From Thermoplasmata archaeon (GTDB lineage Archaea > Thermoplasmatota > Thermoplasmata > Methanomassiliicoccales > Methanomethylophilaceae), in contig SUSY01000003.1 of NCBI GenBank assembly GCA_015063185.1, forward strand, positions 1 through 64,000: a stretch of DNA of 64,000 nt, written 5' to 3'. Both the position numbers and the translations under genes were made by a program. Shown piece by piece: positions 7,260 to 16,798 of this stretch. Below the pieces are notes generated by a model. The model made no database searches, was not told where the DNA came from, and worked only from the letters and a program-made list of their open reading frames with translations. The number at the start of each line of letters is the position of its first letter. Position 1 is the stretch's first letter.

Positions 7260-8672
7260 ATGTCGTTGTTAGAAATCCTGGAATTGATCAACGAATACTT
7301 CTGGTACATACCGTTGGTCCTGATCGTCTGTCTGGGTCTCTACGGTACCTTCAAGCTGAAGGGGATCCAGATCCGCGATTTCAAGGAGATGTTCAAGGTA
7401 ACATTCTCCAAGGAGGAGCACAAGAAAGGTACCCTATCGACCTTACAGGTCTTCTGTGTCAGTATGGGTAACCGTATCGGTGTCGGGAACATCACCGGGC
7501 CCGTGATGGCCATCACTGTCGGTGGCCCCGGTGCCATCTTCTGGATGTGGATCTTCGCTATCCTCGGTATGGCATCGAGTGCGATCGAGACCACGATCGG
7601 CCAGTTATACAAGGTTAGAGGAGAAGACGGAGAGTATCACGGAGGTCCTGCGTATACGATCCTCAACGGACTCAACATGAGGCGCGTAGCGATGTTCGTC
7701 GCAGGTGTGATGATCCTGATGTACATCGTTGGATTCGTATCCATGGAAGTCAGCGGAATGACGAACGCACTATGCGGAGCATTCGACTTCGAGTACAACA
7801 ATGTGTTCTTCGCGATCCTTCTCACCGCACTCACTGCAGGCATCATCATAGGAGGACTTCAGAGGATTGCGAACATCTCCCTATGGCTCGTACCCGCTAT
7901 GGCACTACTGTGGCTCGTCCTCGCGGTCGTATCCATCGCACTCAGTGCTGGAGGAATCGTCAATGCGTTCGTCATGATATTCCAGTACGCGTTCAACGTA
8001 CCGGCAGCGATCGGTGGAACGTTCGGTGCGATGATCCTCATCGGTATGAAGAGGGGAGTCCTCTCCAACGAAGCAGGCATCGGTACCATCACCAACGTGT
8101 CCTCCATGGCGGATGTGGAGCACCCCGTTAAACAAGGTCTGTCCCAGGCCCTCGGAGTACTCATCGATACCGTTATCAGCACCCTCACCGCACTCGTCAT
8201 CCTCTCCTACGGAAGCATCGAAACCATCATGAATGTCAAGAAAACGTACGACCTCGATGCTACCAACCTCCTGCAGTATGTGTTGGAGGACACGATCGGT
8301 GGAGCGGCACCATATCTGGTGGCCCTGTTCCTATTCGTGTTCGCGTTCACCTGCCTCATGGGAGATTACGTCATCGGTGAGAACAACCTTGCCTTCATCA
8401 CCAAGAACAAGAAGGGCAAGTACGCGATCATCGCCATCCTGTTGGCTATCGTCTTCCTGTCCAGTTTCTACGCATCCGACGAGATCATCGCGATCGTGGA
8501 CATCCTGTTGGCGGTCTGCGGTGTGATCAACTGTCTGGTCATGTTCAAACTGGCCGGTAAGGCCGTGGAACTGTACCACGACTATCGTGCACAGAAGGCC
8601 GCAGGAAAGGAGACTCCCGTATTCTCCAAGGACATCCTCAGCGATACGTCCGGAATCACGGAATGGGAGTGA
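7260..8672 (+). CDS. AGCS-family sodium:alanine/glycine symporter (first copy)
   Basis: 470 residues from the ATG at 7260, which aligns best with the paralog at 13017; the frame opens at 7197. About ten or eleven membrane helices. AGCS signatures are visible: GNRIGVGNITGP near the N-terminus, GGPGAIFWMW, YHGGPAYTIL, and MKRGVLSNEAGIGT. It imports alanine or glycine with sodium. The C-terminal tail ends SDTSGITEWE, nearly the same as the second copy. Two copies within 6 kb suggest amino acid uptake matters to this organism. A hairpin follows at 8669-8685. Confidence 0.9.
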   Translation: MSLLEILELINEYFWYIPLVLIVCLGLYGTFKLKGIQIRDFKEMFKVTFSKEEHKKGTLSTLQVFCVSMGNRIGVGNITGPVMAITVGGPGAIFWMWIFAILGMASSAIETTIGQLYKVRGEDGEYHGGPAYTILNGLNMRRVAMFVAGVMILMYIVGFVSMEVSGMTNALCGAFDFEYNNVFFAILLTALTAGIIIGGLQRIANISLWLVPAMALLWLVLAVVSIALSAGGIVNAFVMIFQYAFNVPAAIGGTFGAMILIGMKRGVLSNEAGIGTITNVSSMADVEHPVKQGLSQALGVLIDTVISTLTALVILSYGSIETIMNVKKTYDLDATNLLQYVLEDTIGGAAPYLVALFLFVFAFTCLMGDYVIGENNLAFITKNKKGKYAIIAILLAIVFLSSFYASDEIIAIVDILLAVCGVINCLVMFKLAGKAVELYHDYRAQKAAGKETPVFSKDILSDTSGITEWE

Positions 8673-8685
8673 TGCCTGGCATCAC
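8669..8685. terminator. hairpin between convergent genes
   Basis: GTGATGC (8669-8675) and GCATCAC (8679-8685) make a 7-bp stem with a 3-nt loop overlapping the stop of the symporter gene, followed by CCCCTTAAAAA. It lies between the convergent symporter and marC genes and could end both transcripts. Confidence 0.35.
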
Positions 8686-8711
8686 CCCCTTAAAAACCAT
8701 TTTCCTTGTTT

Positions 8712-9335
8712 TCAAAGCACCATCATCACCGCATTGGTAACGGTGTCGATGTTGGCCTGGAACCAATTCAAGGTACCGGTGAATATGCTCTGAACTCCCA
8801 TCGCAGCGATGAACAGACCGATTATCTTGGTACAGATCCCCATGGCCTGTTCGCCCACCACATGCATGATCCTCGATGACATCCTGAGAATGACCCAGGT
8901 CACCAACAATGCAACGACGCTAGCGATCACAGCGGGAATGAGTCCGTTCTCCGATGAGAATATGATCGCCGCCGTGATGACTCCGGGTCCGGTCAACACG
9001 GGGGATGCGATGATCGCCCATGCCGCACCCTTGGAGGAACCCTGTTTGGTCAACTTCATTCCGAACACCAATTCGATCGCCATCATCAGGAATATGATTC
9101 CTCCGGCCACACGGAACGTATCCATGGTCACACCGAATAGGCCCATCAGATCCTCTCCGAAGAAGAGGAACACCAACAACAGTATCGCTGCCACAAGCAC
9201 CGAATAATTGGCATACGAGCGAATCGTCTTCTCATCCAACCCATCCGTCACCGAGATGAACATCGGAAGACTGGCAAAAGGATCCAAGATGAGGAACAAT
9301 GAGATGGTCATTGAAACGATGATTGCCAAGTCCAT
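8712..9335 (-). CDS. MarC family integral membrane protein
   Basis: 207 residues, six predicted membrane helices, the normal size of MarC (UPF0056) proteins. Diagnostic stretches are LFLILDPFASLPMFISVT in helix 1 and FRVAGGIIFLMMAIELVFG in helix 3, with a conserved GPG in the middle (LTGPGVITAAI). Family function is unsettled; the old multiple-antibiotic-resistance link is not supported for bacterial members. A TATA-like box (AATAAATAT) is centred about 26 bp before the ATG, implying a leaderless mRNA. Confidence 0.85.
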   Translation of the reverse strand: MDLAIIVSMTISLFLILDPFASLPMFISVTDGLDEKTIRSYANYSVLVAAILLLVFLFFGEDLMGLFGVTMDTFRVAGGIIFLMMAIELVFGMKLTKQGSSKGAAWAIIASPVLTGPGVITAAIIFSSENGLIPAVIASVVALLVTWVILRMSSRIMHVVGEQAMGICTKIIGLFIAAMGVQSIFTGTLNWFQANIDTVTNAVMMVL

Positions 9336-9488
9336 ACATATCCATCCGGGCAGCCATATTTATTGATTACACGGATACAAGGAACTGTCACGGTTGGCAC
9401 ATTGGCTCCCCCGGATCTATGGGAAGTATTGACAAGGATTCTGGCACAACGATAATCACTTTAAATGGGAACCATAATACCTGCCCCA

Positions 9489-10946
9489 ATGGGAATCGTC
9501 ATCGAGACCCTCATAGAGGGGAGGATCTATGGACAACTATTCGGAATGGTTATGATCGTCATCATGATGTACGCCGAGCGTTCCACCCCCGAAAAGATCC
9601 CCCTATGGACGTTCGCATTCCTGGCATTCCCGATACTTGGTACCATAGCGTACCTCATGATCGGCCAGACGTTCTACGCGGAACACACCTTCAGGGTCAA
9701 GGGACTCAGTGACGAGACCGTAGCTGATGCTCAGAAGATCGACAGGTTCCTCATGGAGAGTGAAGTCAATTCCCTGGACGAATCCACACTGACAGTCATA
9801 CGGGCGATCAAGAACCTTGGCGGTTCGATCTATACCAACAACAACGATATCACACTGTATACGGACGGTAACGAATTCTTCGATAGGATGTTCGAGGACA
9901 TAAGGAACGCCAAATCATTCATCCATTTGGAATACTTCATTCTCAGAAACGATGATCTGGGTAACAATTTGATGGACCTTCTCACCGAGAAGGCGGAAGA
10001 AGGTGTGGAGGTAAGGTTGGTCATAGACTACCTTGGATTCCAGAAAGAACTTCTGGAACCGATTCATGATTTCAAAGAAGCTGGTGGTGAGTTCACTACA
10101 TTCCATAGAGTAGGTACCCTCCTATTCAGCCCAAAGAAGAACAACAGGAACCACAGGAAGCTCACCATCATAGATGGAGACATATCGTACTGCGGTGGAT
10201 TCAACATCGGTGACGAATATCTTGGAAAAGGAGAGTTCGGATACTGGAGGGATTCGGGAGTCCGTATCCAGGGCGGAGGAAGCATCCCCATAAACATGAG
10301 ATTCCTCATGGATTGGAACTATGCCAATAGAAAATCCGACAAACCGATCGATATCGAGACGATGATGCCTCTATCCGTGTTCGAGTACTATGGCGACGAA
10401 AGAATGCAATTGATATCCGGAGGCCCTGATGTTGCATGGAGAAATCCTGTAAAATTGCAATATCTCGAGATGTTCAGAGCAGCGAGAAGGAGAATCTGGA
10501 TCCACACGCCATATCTGATTCCAAACGACTCCCTCGTGGATGAGCTCACATTGGCCGCTGCATCCGGAGTGGACGTCAGAATAATCATACCCGACCGTCC
10601 CGACCACTTCTTCGTGTATTGGAACAACCTGTTCTCGGCCAACAGACTGATGGAGAGCGGAGTACGTGTATACCACTATCACAACGGATTCGTACATTCC
10701 AAGACCATCGTGGTCGACGATATGTTGTGCTCCGTGGGATCGGCCAATATGGACGATCGCTCACTTGTCCATAACTTCGAGACCAACGTTATGATCTACT
10801 CCGAGAAGATCGCACAACAGATGTCCGATGCATTCGAGAAGGATCTTGAACACTGTACCGAGTACAGTTGTGCGGAATACGCCAAACGCACTTGGACCAT
10901 GAAATTGAGGATCAGCGTGTCCAAGCTCTTCAAATCATTGTCATGA
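9489..10946 (+). CDS. cls: cardiolipin synthase, phospholipase D superfamily
   Basis: 485 residues from ATG 9489, chosen because a TATA-like box (CTTTAAATGG, about 9460-9467) lies about 26 bp upstream; ATG 9465 would overlap it. Two N-terminal membrane helices (about 10-60) are followed by two phospholipase D domains, each with an HKD motif: H-x-K-x4-D in HRKLTIIDGD and in HSKTIVVDDM, the second continuing GSANMDDRS. Archaeal homologs condense two phosphatidylglycerol-like or archaetidylglycerol lipids to make cardiolipin analogs at the membrane. Several other ether-lipid genes occur in this window. Confidence 0.85.
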   Translation: MGIVIETLIEGRIYGQLFGMVMIVIMMYAERSTPEKIPLWTFAFLAFPILGTIAYLMIGQTFYAEHTFRVKGLSDETVADAQKIDRFLMESEVNSLDESTLTVIRAIKNLGGSIYTNNNDITLYTDGNEFFDRMFEDIRNAKSFIHLEYFILRNDDLGNNLMDLLTEKAEEGVEVRLVIDYLGFQKELLEPIHDFKEAGGEFTTFHRVGTLLFSPKKNNRNHRKLTIIDGDISYCGGFNIGDEYLGKGEFGYWRDSGVRIQGGGSIPINMRFLMDWNYANRKSDKPIDIETMMPLSVFEYYGDERMQLISGGPDVAWRNPVKLQYLEMFRAARRRIWIHTPYLIPNDSLVDELTLAAASGVDVRIIIPDRPDHFFVYWNNLFSANRLMESGVRVYHYHNGFVHSKTIVVDDMLCSVGSANMDDRSLVHNFETNVMIYSEKIAQQMSDAFEKDLEHCTEYSCAEYAKRTWTMKLRISVSKLFKSLS

Positions 10947-10973
10947 CGACGGTCCAAAATGACCGCCGTCATG
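10942..10973. terminator. hairpin between cls and gpmA
   Basis: CATGACGACGGTC (10942-10954) and GACCGCCGTCATG (10961-10973) pair over 13 positions with one mismatch and a 6-nt loop. It sits between two convergent genes, so it can serve as a terminator for both strands. It overlaps the last codons of cls. Confidence 0.45.
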
Positions 10974-10979
10974 TAGGGT

Positions 10980-11729
10980 TCATTTCTTCTTCGCCTGATT
11001 GGCTACACCGTTGATCTTGGCTGCGATGACATCCTGGTCCCCGAGATACCTCTTGGACAGGACCCTCATATCATCATCGAACTCATAGACCAACGGAACC
11101 CCGGTAGGGATGTTGACTCCGACGATCTCGTCGTCGGAGACGTTCTCGATGTACTTGACGAGTGCGCGCAAGGAGTTTCCATGAGCGACCACGAGTACCC
11201 TCTCTCCGGATTTCATCCTGGGAACGATCTCCTCGAGGTAGTATGGTACTGCACGCTCGACGGTATCGGCAAGACACTCGGTCAATGGGAGCAGGGACTT
11301 GTCCTCCTTACGATACATGTCGTTGAATGCAGGGTTCCTCTCGTCATCCTCCTCCAATGCAGGCGGTTGGATGGCATAGGAGCGTCTCCAGAGCTTAACC
11401 TGGTCCTCACCGTACTTCTCCGCGGTCTCCGCCTTGTTGAGTCCCTGAAGGGCACCGTAATGTCTCTCATTGAGCTTCCAACTCTTGATCACAGGGAGCC
11501 ACTCGCGATCCATACTCTCAAGTGCCAGATTGAGTGTGTGAATGGCACGTTTGAGATAGGACACATAACAGACATCGAAATCGAATCCCTCCGCCTTGAG
11601 TACCTTACCTGCCTCCGCAGCCTCCTTCTTCCCGGTATCGGAAAGGTCCACATCGGTCCAACCTGTGAAGAGGTTCTCCTTGTTCCAAACACTCTCGCCG
11701 TGTCTGATCAGCACCAACTTCATGCTCAT
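10980..11729 (-). CDS. gpmA: 2,3-bisphosphoglycerate-dependent phosphoglycerate mutase
   Basis: 249 residues from the ATG at 11729; a longer frame from 11813 is disfavoured because a TATA-like box (CAATAAATCG) lies about 26 bp before 11729 and the family is about 250 residues. Catalytic RHGESVWN is at the N-terminus (phospho-His), with [22 protein letters not shown] and [11 protein letters not shown] (second His) in order. It interconverts 3- and 2-phosphoglycerate in glycolysis and gluconeogenesis. Most archaea use the cofactor-independent enzyme, so a bacterial-type dPGM here suggests ancient transfer, although such genes are known in this archaeal class. Confidence 0.85.
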   Translation of the reverse strand: MSMKLVLIRHGESVWNKENLFTGWTDVDLSDTGKKEAAEAGKVLKAEGFDFDVCYVSYLKRAIHTLNLALESMDREWLPVIKSWKLNERHYGALQGLNKAETAEKYGEDQVKLWRRSYAIQPPALEEDDERNPAFNDMYRKEDKSLLPLTECLADTVERAVPYYLEEIVPRMKSGERVLVVAHGNSLRALVKYIENVSDDEIVGVNIPTGVPLVYEFDDDMRVLSKRYLGDQDVIAAKINGVANQAKKK

Positions 11730-11811
11730 GGAAGAGGTATCCCCACCCAGCGATTTATTGGTTGTTGGCAGGACAGAATCCCTTTTACCATAGCAAGCGG
11801 ATTCACCCAAC

Positions 11812-12225
11812 ATGACTACGTTGATCCTCTATGCATCGATGTCCGGAAACACCAAGGCAGTAGCCGGTTACATCGCCAACGCTACGAATGGAATCGCGAT
11901 GGACATCAAGAACGCACCCTCGGACCTATCCGAATACGATACCGTAATCTTCGGAAGCAGAGTCCACGCTGGAGGGACATCAAAGGCCATGCAAAAATAC
12001 ATCGGAGAGAATTACGATACACTCCTTACGAAGAAGGTCGCGTTCTACATCTGCTGCATGTTCACTGGAGATAAGGCGGAGAAACAACTGATGGATGCAT
12101 CGATACAGCTAGGGATCTCCAATGGAGTCTACTTCGTCGGCGGAAAGAAACTCGTGGCCGACGGAAAGGAGATCGATGCGTTCCTGAACAAGGTGAAGGG
12201 ACTGGGTATAGGGGACATGATATGA
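11812..12225 (+). CDS. flavodoxin-domain protein
   Basis: 137 residues. The N-terminal [14 protein letters not shown] loop is the FMN phosphate site; [16 protein letters not shown] follows the pattern of the flavodoxin/HemG-like group. It has no membrane anchor. The stop overlaps the start of the ferredoxin gene (ATGA at 12222-12225), so the two are translationally coupled and probably share electrons, for example FMN to Fe-S. A TATA-like box (CTTTTACCAT) about 26 bp before the ATG supports a leaderless start. Its electron donor and acceptor cannot be told from the sequence. Confidence 0.75.
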   Translation: MTTLILYASMSGNTKAVAGYIANATNGIAMDIKNAPSDLSEYDTVIFGSRVHAGGTSKAMQKYIGENYDTLLTKKVAFYICCMFTGDKAEKQLMDASIQLGISNGVYFVGGKKLVADGKEIDAFLNKVKGLGIGDMI

Positions 12226-12797
12226 GGGTCGTCAAGATCGATGAGAGTAGATGCGATGGTTGCGGACTATGCGTAAAGGCATGTCATGAGGGAGCATTGG
12301 CACTTATCGGTGGCAAGGCCGTCCTCTCCAACCATATGCTCTGTGACGGCATAGGGGATTGCCTACCTGCGTGTCCACAGAATGCGATATCGTTCCATGA
12401 GACGCAGGGGAATACGATAGTGTCCCCTATGACCCAGATCGGTGGGCCTCAGTGGCCTATCAAATTAGAGTTGATCGCCGAAAGGAATCCGATGTTCGAT
12501 GGGAAAAGCCTACTGGTTGCAGCGGATTGTACCGCATTCACACGTCCCGAGATCATCAATGAATACTGCAAGGACGGTGTGAAGATCATATGTTGTCCGA
12601 AACTGGGAAAGGTCGATCAGGATAAACTCAACAACATAGTTGCCAAGAACGATATCAAATCCATCACCGTCGTCCGGATGGAGGTACCCTGTTGCGGACC
12701 CACCGTATCCAAAATGCAGGCTGCCATTACCGAATCCGGAAAGGATATCCCGCTGACAACGATAATCGTATCGCGCGATGGGAAAATCAGAATGTGA
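12222..12797 (+). CDS. ferredoxin-like protein with two [4Fe-4S] motifs and a C-terminal domain
   Basis: 191 residues. Residues 1-60 carry CDGCGLCVKAC and CDGIGDCLPAC, two binding motifs of the kind seen in bacterial dicluster ferredoxins; the second has a three-residue variation (C-x4-C). Residues 60-191 match the conserved C-terminal part of a widespread anaerobe family: QWPIKLELI, LLVAADCTAF, CCPKLGKVD and SITVVRMEVPCCGPTV, with extra cysteines that could bind a further metal centre. It is coupled to the flavodoxin-like gene by a 4-bp overlap. Probable soluble electron carrier or redox sensor. Confidence 0.75.
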   Translation: MRVVKIDESRCDGCGLCVKACHEGALALIGGKAVLSNHMLCDGIGDCLPACPQNAISFHETQGNTIVSPMTQIGGPQWPIKLELIAERNPMFDGKSLLVAADCTAFTRPEIINEYCKDGVKIICCPKLGKVDQDKLNNIVAKNDIKSITVVRMEVPCCGPTVSKMQAAITESGKDIPLTTIIVSRDGKIRM

Positions 12798-12847
12798 TGG
12801 GCATAATCAGGTATAGCCATACATCATAAGCGTCACATTTTTCAATC

Positions 12848-12886
12848 CGATTATCGTATATTCATTACGATAATCGTAATTTTTTA
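12848..12886 (+). terminator. strong hairpin and T6 terminator after the flavodoxin-ferredoxin pair
   Basis: CGATTATCGTA (12848-12858) and TACGATAATCG (12866-12876) form a perfect 11-bp stem with a 7-nt loop, then TAATTTTTT. It lies 50 bp after the ferredoxin gene and is the clearest terminator-like element of the window. A role as an operator for the next gene is possible but less likely. Confidence 0.65.
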
Positions 12887-12913
12887 CACACATTCTCTAA
12901 AAATGAGGCGAAT

Positions 12914-13011
12914 CTATATTAATACCCCTACGCCTAACTGACACCCAGTCATACCATGTCGTATAGCCAGCACTTTGGCGGACATGTAAGATCTACCTAG
13001 AATTCAGGTGA
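12914..13011 (+). promoter_or_regulatory. promoter and structured leader of the second AGCS symporter
   Basis: A TATA-like box (CTATATTAATA, about 12913-12923) predicts a start near 12943 and a leader of about 70 nt, long for this genome. The leader can fold: CATGTC (12955-12960) with GACATG (12981-12986) and, inside, GCCA (12966-12969) with TGGC (12976-12979). It ends in a ribosome site GGTGA (13007-13011) 5 nt before the ATG. It may control translation of the symporter; I see no known riboswitch consensus. Confidence 0.35.
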
Positions 13012-13016
13012 AACAA

Positions 13017-14447
13017 ATGGCAGATATCATTCAGGTTTTAACGGATGTATTCAATCCGATAAACAAGTACGTCTGGTACGTCGCCTTCGTGTTCCTCATC
13101 GGTCTGGGTCTGTACTTCACATACAGGTTGAAGTTCATGCAGATCCTGAAGGTCGATGAGACCTCGAAACTGGCACTTACCAATATCAACGCTGACGACG
13201 ACAAGAAGAAGGTCTCGTCGTTCGAAGCGTTCTGTATCGGAATGGGAGCACGTATCGGTGTCGGAAACATCGCAGGAGTCGCAAACGCGATCATTCTCGG
13301 AGGACCCGGTGCAATCTTCTGGATGTGGATCTTCGCAATCATCGGATCCGCAAGCTCCTTCATGGAGTCCGTCCTCGCACAGCTCTACAAGGAGAAGAAG
13401 GAGGATGGAGGATACCACGGCGGTCCCGCATACTATGCATCCAAGGGACTCAAGAGCAGGAAGCTCGGAATCGTCCTCGCAGCCCTCACAATCATCGCAT
13501 TCGGAGTAGGATTCGTCGGAGTCCAGGCTACCAACTGTGCAGCAGCACTCAGTAACGCATTCCAGTTCGAACACAACGATATCGTGTTCGGATTGATTAT
13601 CGCAGCCGCAGCGGCTATCGTCTTCTTCGGAGGAGTCAAGAAGATCGGAAAGTTCACCGCAAAGGTTGTTCCCCTCATGGCACTCGCATGGTTCTTCTTC
13701 GCTATCATCATCATCTGCATGAACTTCAGCGGAGTCTCCCTTGCAGTCGAGTTAATCTTCCAGAACGCATTCCAGCCAGAGTCCTTCGCGGGAGGTGCAA
13801 TTGGTACCGTTATCATGAACGGTCTCAAGAGAGGAGTCTTCTCCAACGAGGCAGGTCTTGGTTCCGTTGCAAACATCGCAGCAACCGCCAACGTCAAGCA
13901 CCCCGCAAAGCAGGGTATGATCCAGTCCTTCGGTGTCCTTGTCGATACCCTTGTCGTCTGTACCATCACTGCATTCGCAATCCTGTCCTTCACAGGATGG
14001 CAGACTCTTGCTAAAAACCCCGATTTCGCAGGATCCGTCCTCGTACAGGAAGTCATGCGTGCTACCATCGGTGACTCCGCGGTCTACATCCTTGCAGCGT
14101 TCATCCTGGTCTTCGCATTCACCTCCATGGTCGGATACTACACCATGTCCGAGTCCAACATGAGGTTCATCAAGGACGATGAAAAGCTCATCAACGTTGT
14201 CCGTGTTGTCATCATCATCGTTGCATTCGCATCCTGTCTCATCGATGTCCTCCTCATGGAGCTCATCTCCGATACCTTCATGGCAGCGATGGGTGCAGTC
14301 AACATGTGTGTCGTCCTCCTTCTTTCGCCCAAGGCAATCGCAATCTACAAGGATTGGCGCAAGCAGAAGAACGAAGGAATCGAAGAGCCCGTGTTCCACA
14401 AGGACGTCCTCGGTGGCGACACCGACGGTATCACCGAGTGGGACTGA
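13017..14447 (+). CDS. AGCS-family sodium:alanine/glycine symporter (second copy)
   Basis: 476 residues from the ATG at 13017; the GTG at 13008 is part of the ribosome site and is not used. The same AGCS signatures as the copy at 7260 appear: GARIGVGNIAGV, GGPGAIFWMW, YHGGPAYYAS and LKRGVFSNEAGLGS, and the tail ends DTDGITEWD. The codon use is more uniform (many GGA, CTC, ATC), suggesting high expression. The two copies differ in the middle, so they may have different affinities or substrates. A GC-rich hairpin follows at 14495-14514. Confidence 0.9.
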   Translation: MADIIQVLTDVFNPINKYVWYVAFVFLIGLGLYFTYRLKFMQILKVDETSKLALTNINADDDKKKVSSFEAFCIGMGARIGVGNIAGVANAIILGGPGAIFWMWIFAIIGSASSFMESVLAQLYKEKKEDGGYHGGPAYYASKGLKSRKLGIVLAALTIIAFGVGFVGVQATNCAAALSNAFQFEHNDIVFGLIIAAAAAIVFFGGVKKIGKFTAKVVPLMALAWFFFAIIIICMNFSGVSLAVELIFQNAFQPESFAGGAIGTVIMNGLKRGVFSNEAGLGSVANIAATANVKHPAKQGMIQSFGVLVDTLVVCTITAFAILSFTGWQTLAKNPDFAGSVLVQEVMRATIGDSAVYILAAFILVFAFTSMVGYYTMSESNMRFIKDDEKLINVVRVVIIIVAFASCLIDVLLMELISDTFMAAMGAVNMCVVLLLSPKAIAIYKDWRKQKNEGIEEPVFHKDVLGGDTDGITEWD

Positions 14448-14494
14448 TCTCGGATAAACGCCGGATGACCCCGGCACCTTAAATTAATAAAAAT

Positions 14495-14514
14495 CCCGCA
14501 CCCTCGGGTGCGGG
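14495..14514. terminator. GC-rich bidirectional hairpin
   Basis: CCCGCACC (14495-14502) pairs with GGTGCGGG (14507-14514) around a CTCG tetraloop-sized gap. It sits between the convergent symporter and amidohydrolase genes, with A-rich sequence on one side and TAACAAGTTT on the other. Confidence 0.6.
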
Positions 14515-14533
14515 TAACAAGTTTCTAAAAAGA

Positions 14534-15826
14534 TCAAGACCTCTGACAGAGGAACCTCCATGCATCCTCGGAAGCATCGAGAACGGAATCCACATCCAGT
14601 GTCGTGATCCTTCTATCATCGACGACCACATCTCCCTGACACAGGACGGTCTTCACGTTCAGAGAGGATGCGGAGTACGCGATGTTCGCGACCATATTCT
14701 CGGGAAGGAGCGGCCTCAGATTGGGTGCCTTTCCATCGAGGATCACGATATCAGCATATTTCCCGACCTCGATCGAACCGAGTTTATCCTGCATACCGAT
14801 CGCCTTCGCACCGTTGATCGTAGCGAAGTCCAACAACTGCTGTGCAGGCGTCACGGTCGGATCCCACCTACTGGACTTCTGAAGCAACCCACACACTTTC
14901 ATTTCGGAGAACATGTCCAAGGAATTGTTGGATGTATTACTGTCCGTACCTATGGAGACATTGACTCCATTTGCGACGAACTCCGGAACTGGTGCTACAC
15001 CACCGGTAGCGAGCTTCATGTTGGAGACAGGGCACAAAGCGACGGACATGCCTGCCTCACCCATGAGACGCACCTCGTTCATGGTCAACCAAGCGGAATG
15101 CGCGGCAACCATGTGGCTGTCCAGTGCACCGATCTTGTTCAACCATTCGACGGGCCTGAGGCCTTTGTCCTTCTTCAGGTTATTGACCTCACCCCTGGTC
15201 TCCGATACATGGATGTTGAGGGGGATGTCCTTCTCCTTAGCGAACTCGGATGCACGGATACAGGTCTCCTCCCCGCATACGTACACTCCCTGAAGACCTA
15301 TGGAAGGGATGACCTTCCTCATACCCTGATGAGTCGATACGAAATGCTTAGCATTGTCCACAGGGTTACCGTTCTGAGTGGTGAACTGTTCGTCGAGAGT
15401 GCACCAACAGAGGACGCCCCTTATGCCTGCCTCCTCGACCGCCTTGGCGATGACATCCTCGGAATAGTACAGGTCCACGAACGTGGTGGTTCCACCCCTC
15501 ATCATCTCCATACAGCCGAGTTTCGTACCGACGGTGAGGTCCTCATCGGTCCTGTCGGAATCGATCTCGAACACCTTATCCAGGAATCCCTGGAATGTCA
15601 GGTCATCGACGACACCTTTCATGACACTCATCGCGACATGGGTGTGGGTGTTGATCATACCGGGCATGACGATATCGCCCTTGGCATCGATCTCCACATC
15701 CGCGGAACCATTGTACTTACCTCCTACGGATACGATGTTGTCACCATCGATGACCACATCTCCACGAACGATCTCCCTCTTCTCATTCTGGGTAACGATC
15801 CACCCATCACGGATTACCTTCAACAT
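14534..15826 (-). CDS. MTA/SAH/5'-deoxyadenosine deaminase-type amidohydrolase
   Basis: 430 residues from the ATG at 15826; a TATA-like box (CTTATTAACC) lies about 27 bp upstream, so the longer frame to 15874 is not used. The amidohydrolase metal site is intact: NTHTHVAMSVMKG, HVSETRGEV, AAHSAWL and GTDSNTSNN. This is the MtaD/DadD group that deaminates S-adenosylhomocysteine, methylthioadenosine and 5'-deoxyadenosine. The last is a by-product of radical SAM enzymes, of which this window encodes at least five, so a purine-salvage role fits well. Exact preference is not readable. Confidence 0.8.
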   Translation of the reverse strand: MLKVIRDGWIVTQNEKREIVRGDVVIDGDNIVSVGGKYNGSADVEIDAKGDIVMPGMINTHTHVAMSVMKGVVDDLTFQGFLDKVFEIDSDRTDEDLTVGTKLGCMEMMRGGTTTFVDLYYSEDVIAKAVEEAGIRGVLCWCTLDEQFTTQNGNPVDNAKHFVSTHQGMRKVIPSIGLQGVYVCGEETCIRASEFAKEKDIPLNIHVSETRGEVNNLKKDKGLRPVEWLNKIGALDSHMVAAHSAWLTMNEVRLMGEAGMSVALCPVSNMKLATGGVAPVPEFVANGVNVSIGTDSNTSNNSLDMFSEMKVCGLLQKSSRWDPTVTPAQQLLDFATINGAKAIGMQDKLGSIEVGKYADIVILDGKAPNLRPLLPENMVANIAYSASSLNVKTVLCQGDVVVDDRRITTLDVDSVLDASEDAWRFLCQRS

Positions 15827-15901
15827 GACATGGGGGAAGGTGTGCAGGTTAATAAGTGGGTGGGAGCGTAACACGATATATCCGATGTGCGATACCGAAC
15901 C

Positions 15902-16747
15902 ATGGAACCCACGATAACATTGCTAGGTACCGGCGGAGGCAGGCACACCACCATGTTCCAGGCCAGAAGTACCGGAGGGTTCCTTTTTCAGACAGATGGC
16001 GGGACCGTACACATGGATCCGGGACCAGGTGCATTGACCAATATGTGCCAGATCGGATACGACCTCAGAAAGACGGATGCGGTCGTTGTCTCACATTGCC
16101 ACCCCGACCACTACTCCGATGCGGAGAGCGTCATAGAGGGCATGACATACGGAGGCTGGGTCAAGAGAGGTGCGTTCTACGGTACGAAGAGCGTGATAGA
16201 AGGTGATGGACCGCTCGGACCCTGTATATCCCCTTATCACCTCAATATCGAGGAGAAGGTGGAAGTAATCAAAGCAGGTGACAGGTTGGACATCTGTGGG
16301 ACCACCATCGACATCAAAAGGGCGGATCACAGTGACCCATGCAATGTCGGATTCGTATTCCATACGAAGAACGGGTTGTTCTCCTATGTCAGTGACACCG
16401 CATATTCCGATGATATCGCCGACCAGTACGAAGGGACAAGAGTGCTTTTCCTACCGATCACCACTCCCGATGATAAACGCATAAGATACCATATGTGCAC
16501 AGAGGATGCAGTCCGTTTCATCGAAAGGATCAAACCCGAACTCACCATATTCATACACCTGGGTATAGTGATCCTCAAACACGATCCGGATGAACAGGCT
16601 GCCATGACGGAAAGTATCACCGGTCATAGGGTGATTGCAGGGAAGGATCTGATGAGGATAACCCTCGGCAAAGAGATATCCATAGAGCAATTGATCCCTA
16701 TCAAACCCGAATGGAACGATGCCTGGGACCTCCCCGAAGAAGAATGA
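15902..16747 (+). CDS. MBL-fold metallo-hydrolase (RNase Z/lactonase-like)
   Basis: 281 residues from ATG 15902 (the frame opens at 15887). The metallo-beta-lactamase signature SHCHPDHYSD provides H-x-H-x-D-H; an upstream GTGGGRHTT and later H in RADHSDPCNVGF and a C-terminal FIHLGI complete the two-metal site. No RNase Z exosite arm is obvious, so the substrate is unknown. It is divergent from the amidohydrolase. TATA-like sequence (GATATATCC) lies about 23 bp upstream. It is followed 51 bp later by the CCA enzyme. Confidence 0.7.
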   Translation: MEPTITLLGTGGGRHTTMFQARSTGGFLFQTDGGTVHMDPGPGALTNMCQIGYDLRKTDAVVVSHCHPDHYSDAESVIEGMTYGGWVKRGAFYGTKSVIEGDGPLGPCISPYHLNIEEKVEVIKAGDRLDICGTTIDIKRADHSDPCNVGFVFHTKNGLFSYVSDTAYSDDIADQYEGTRVLFLPITTPDDKRIRYHMCTEDAVRFIERIKPELTIFIHLGIVILKHDPDEQAAMTESITGHRVIAGKDLMRITLGKEISIEQLIPIKPEWNDAWDLPEEE

Positions 16748-16798
16748 GCCACTGTGAGACGTGAACCGTTTATACCTGTTAGGTGATTGGTGAAACGG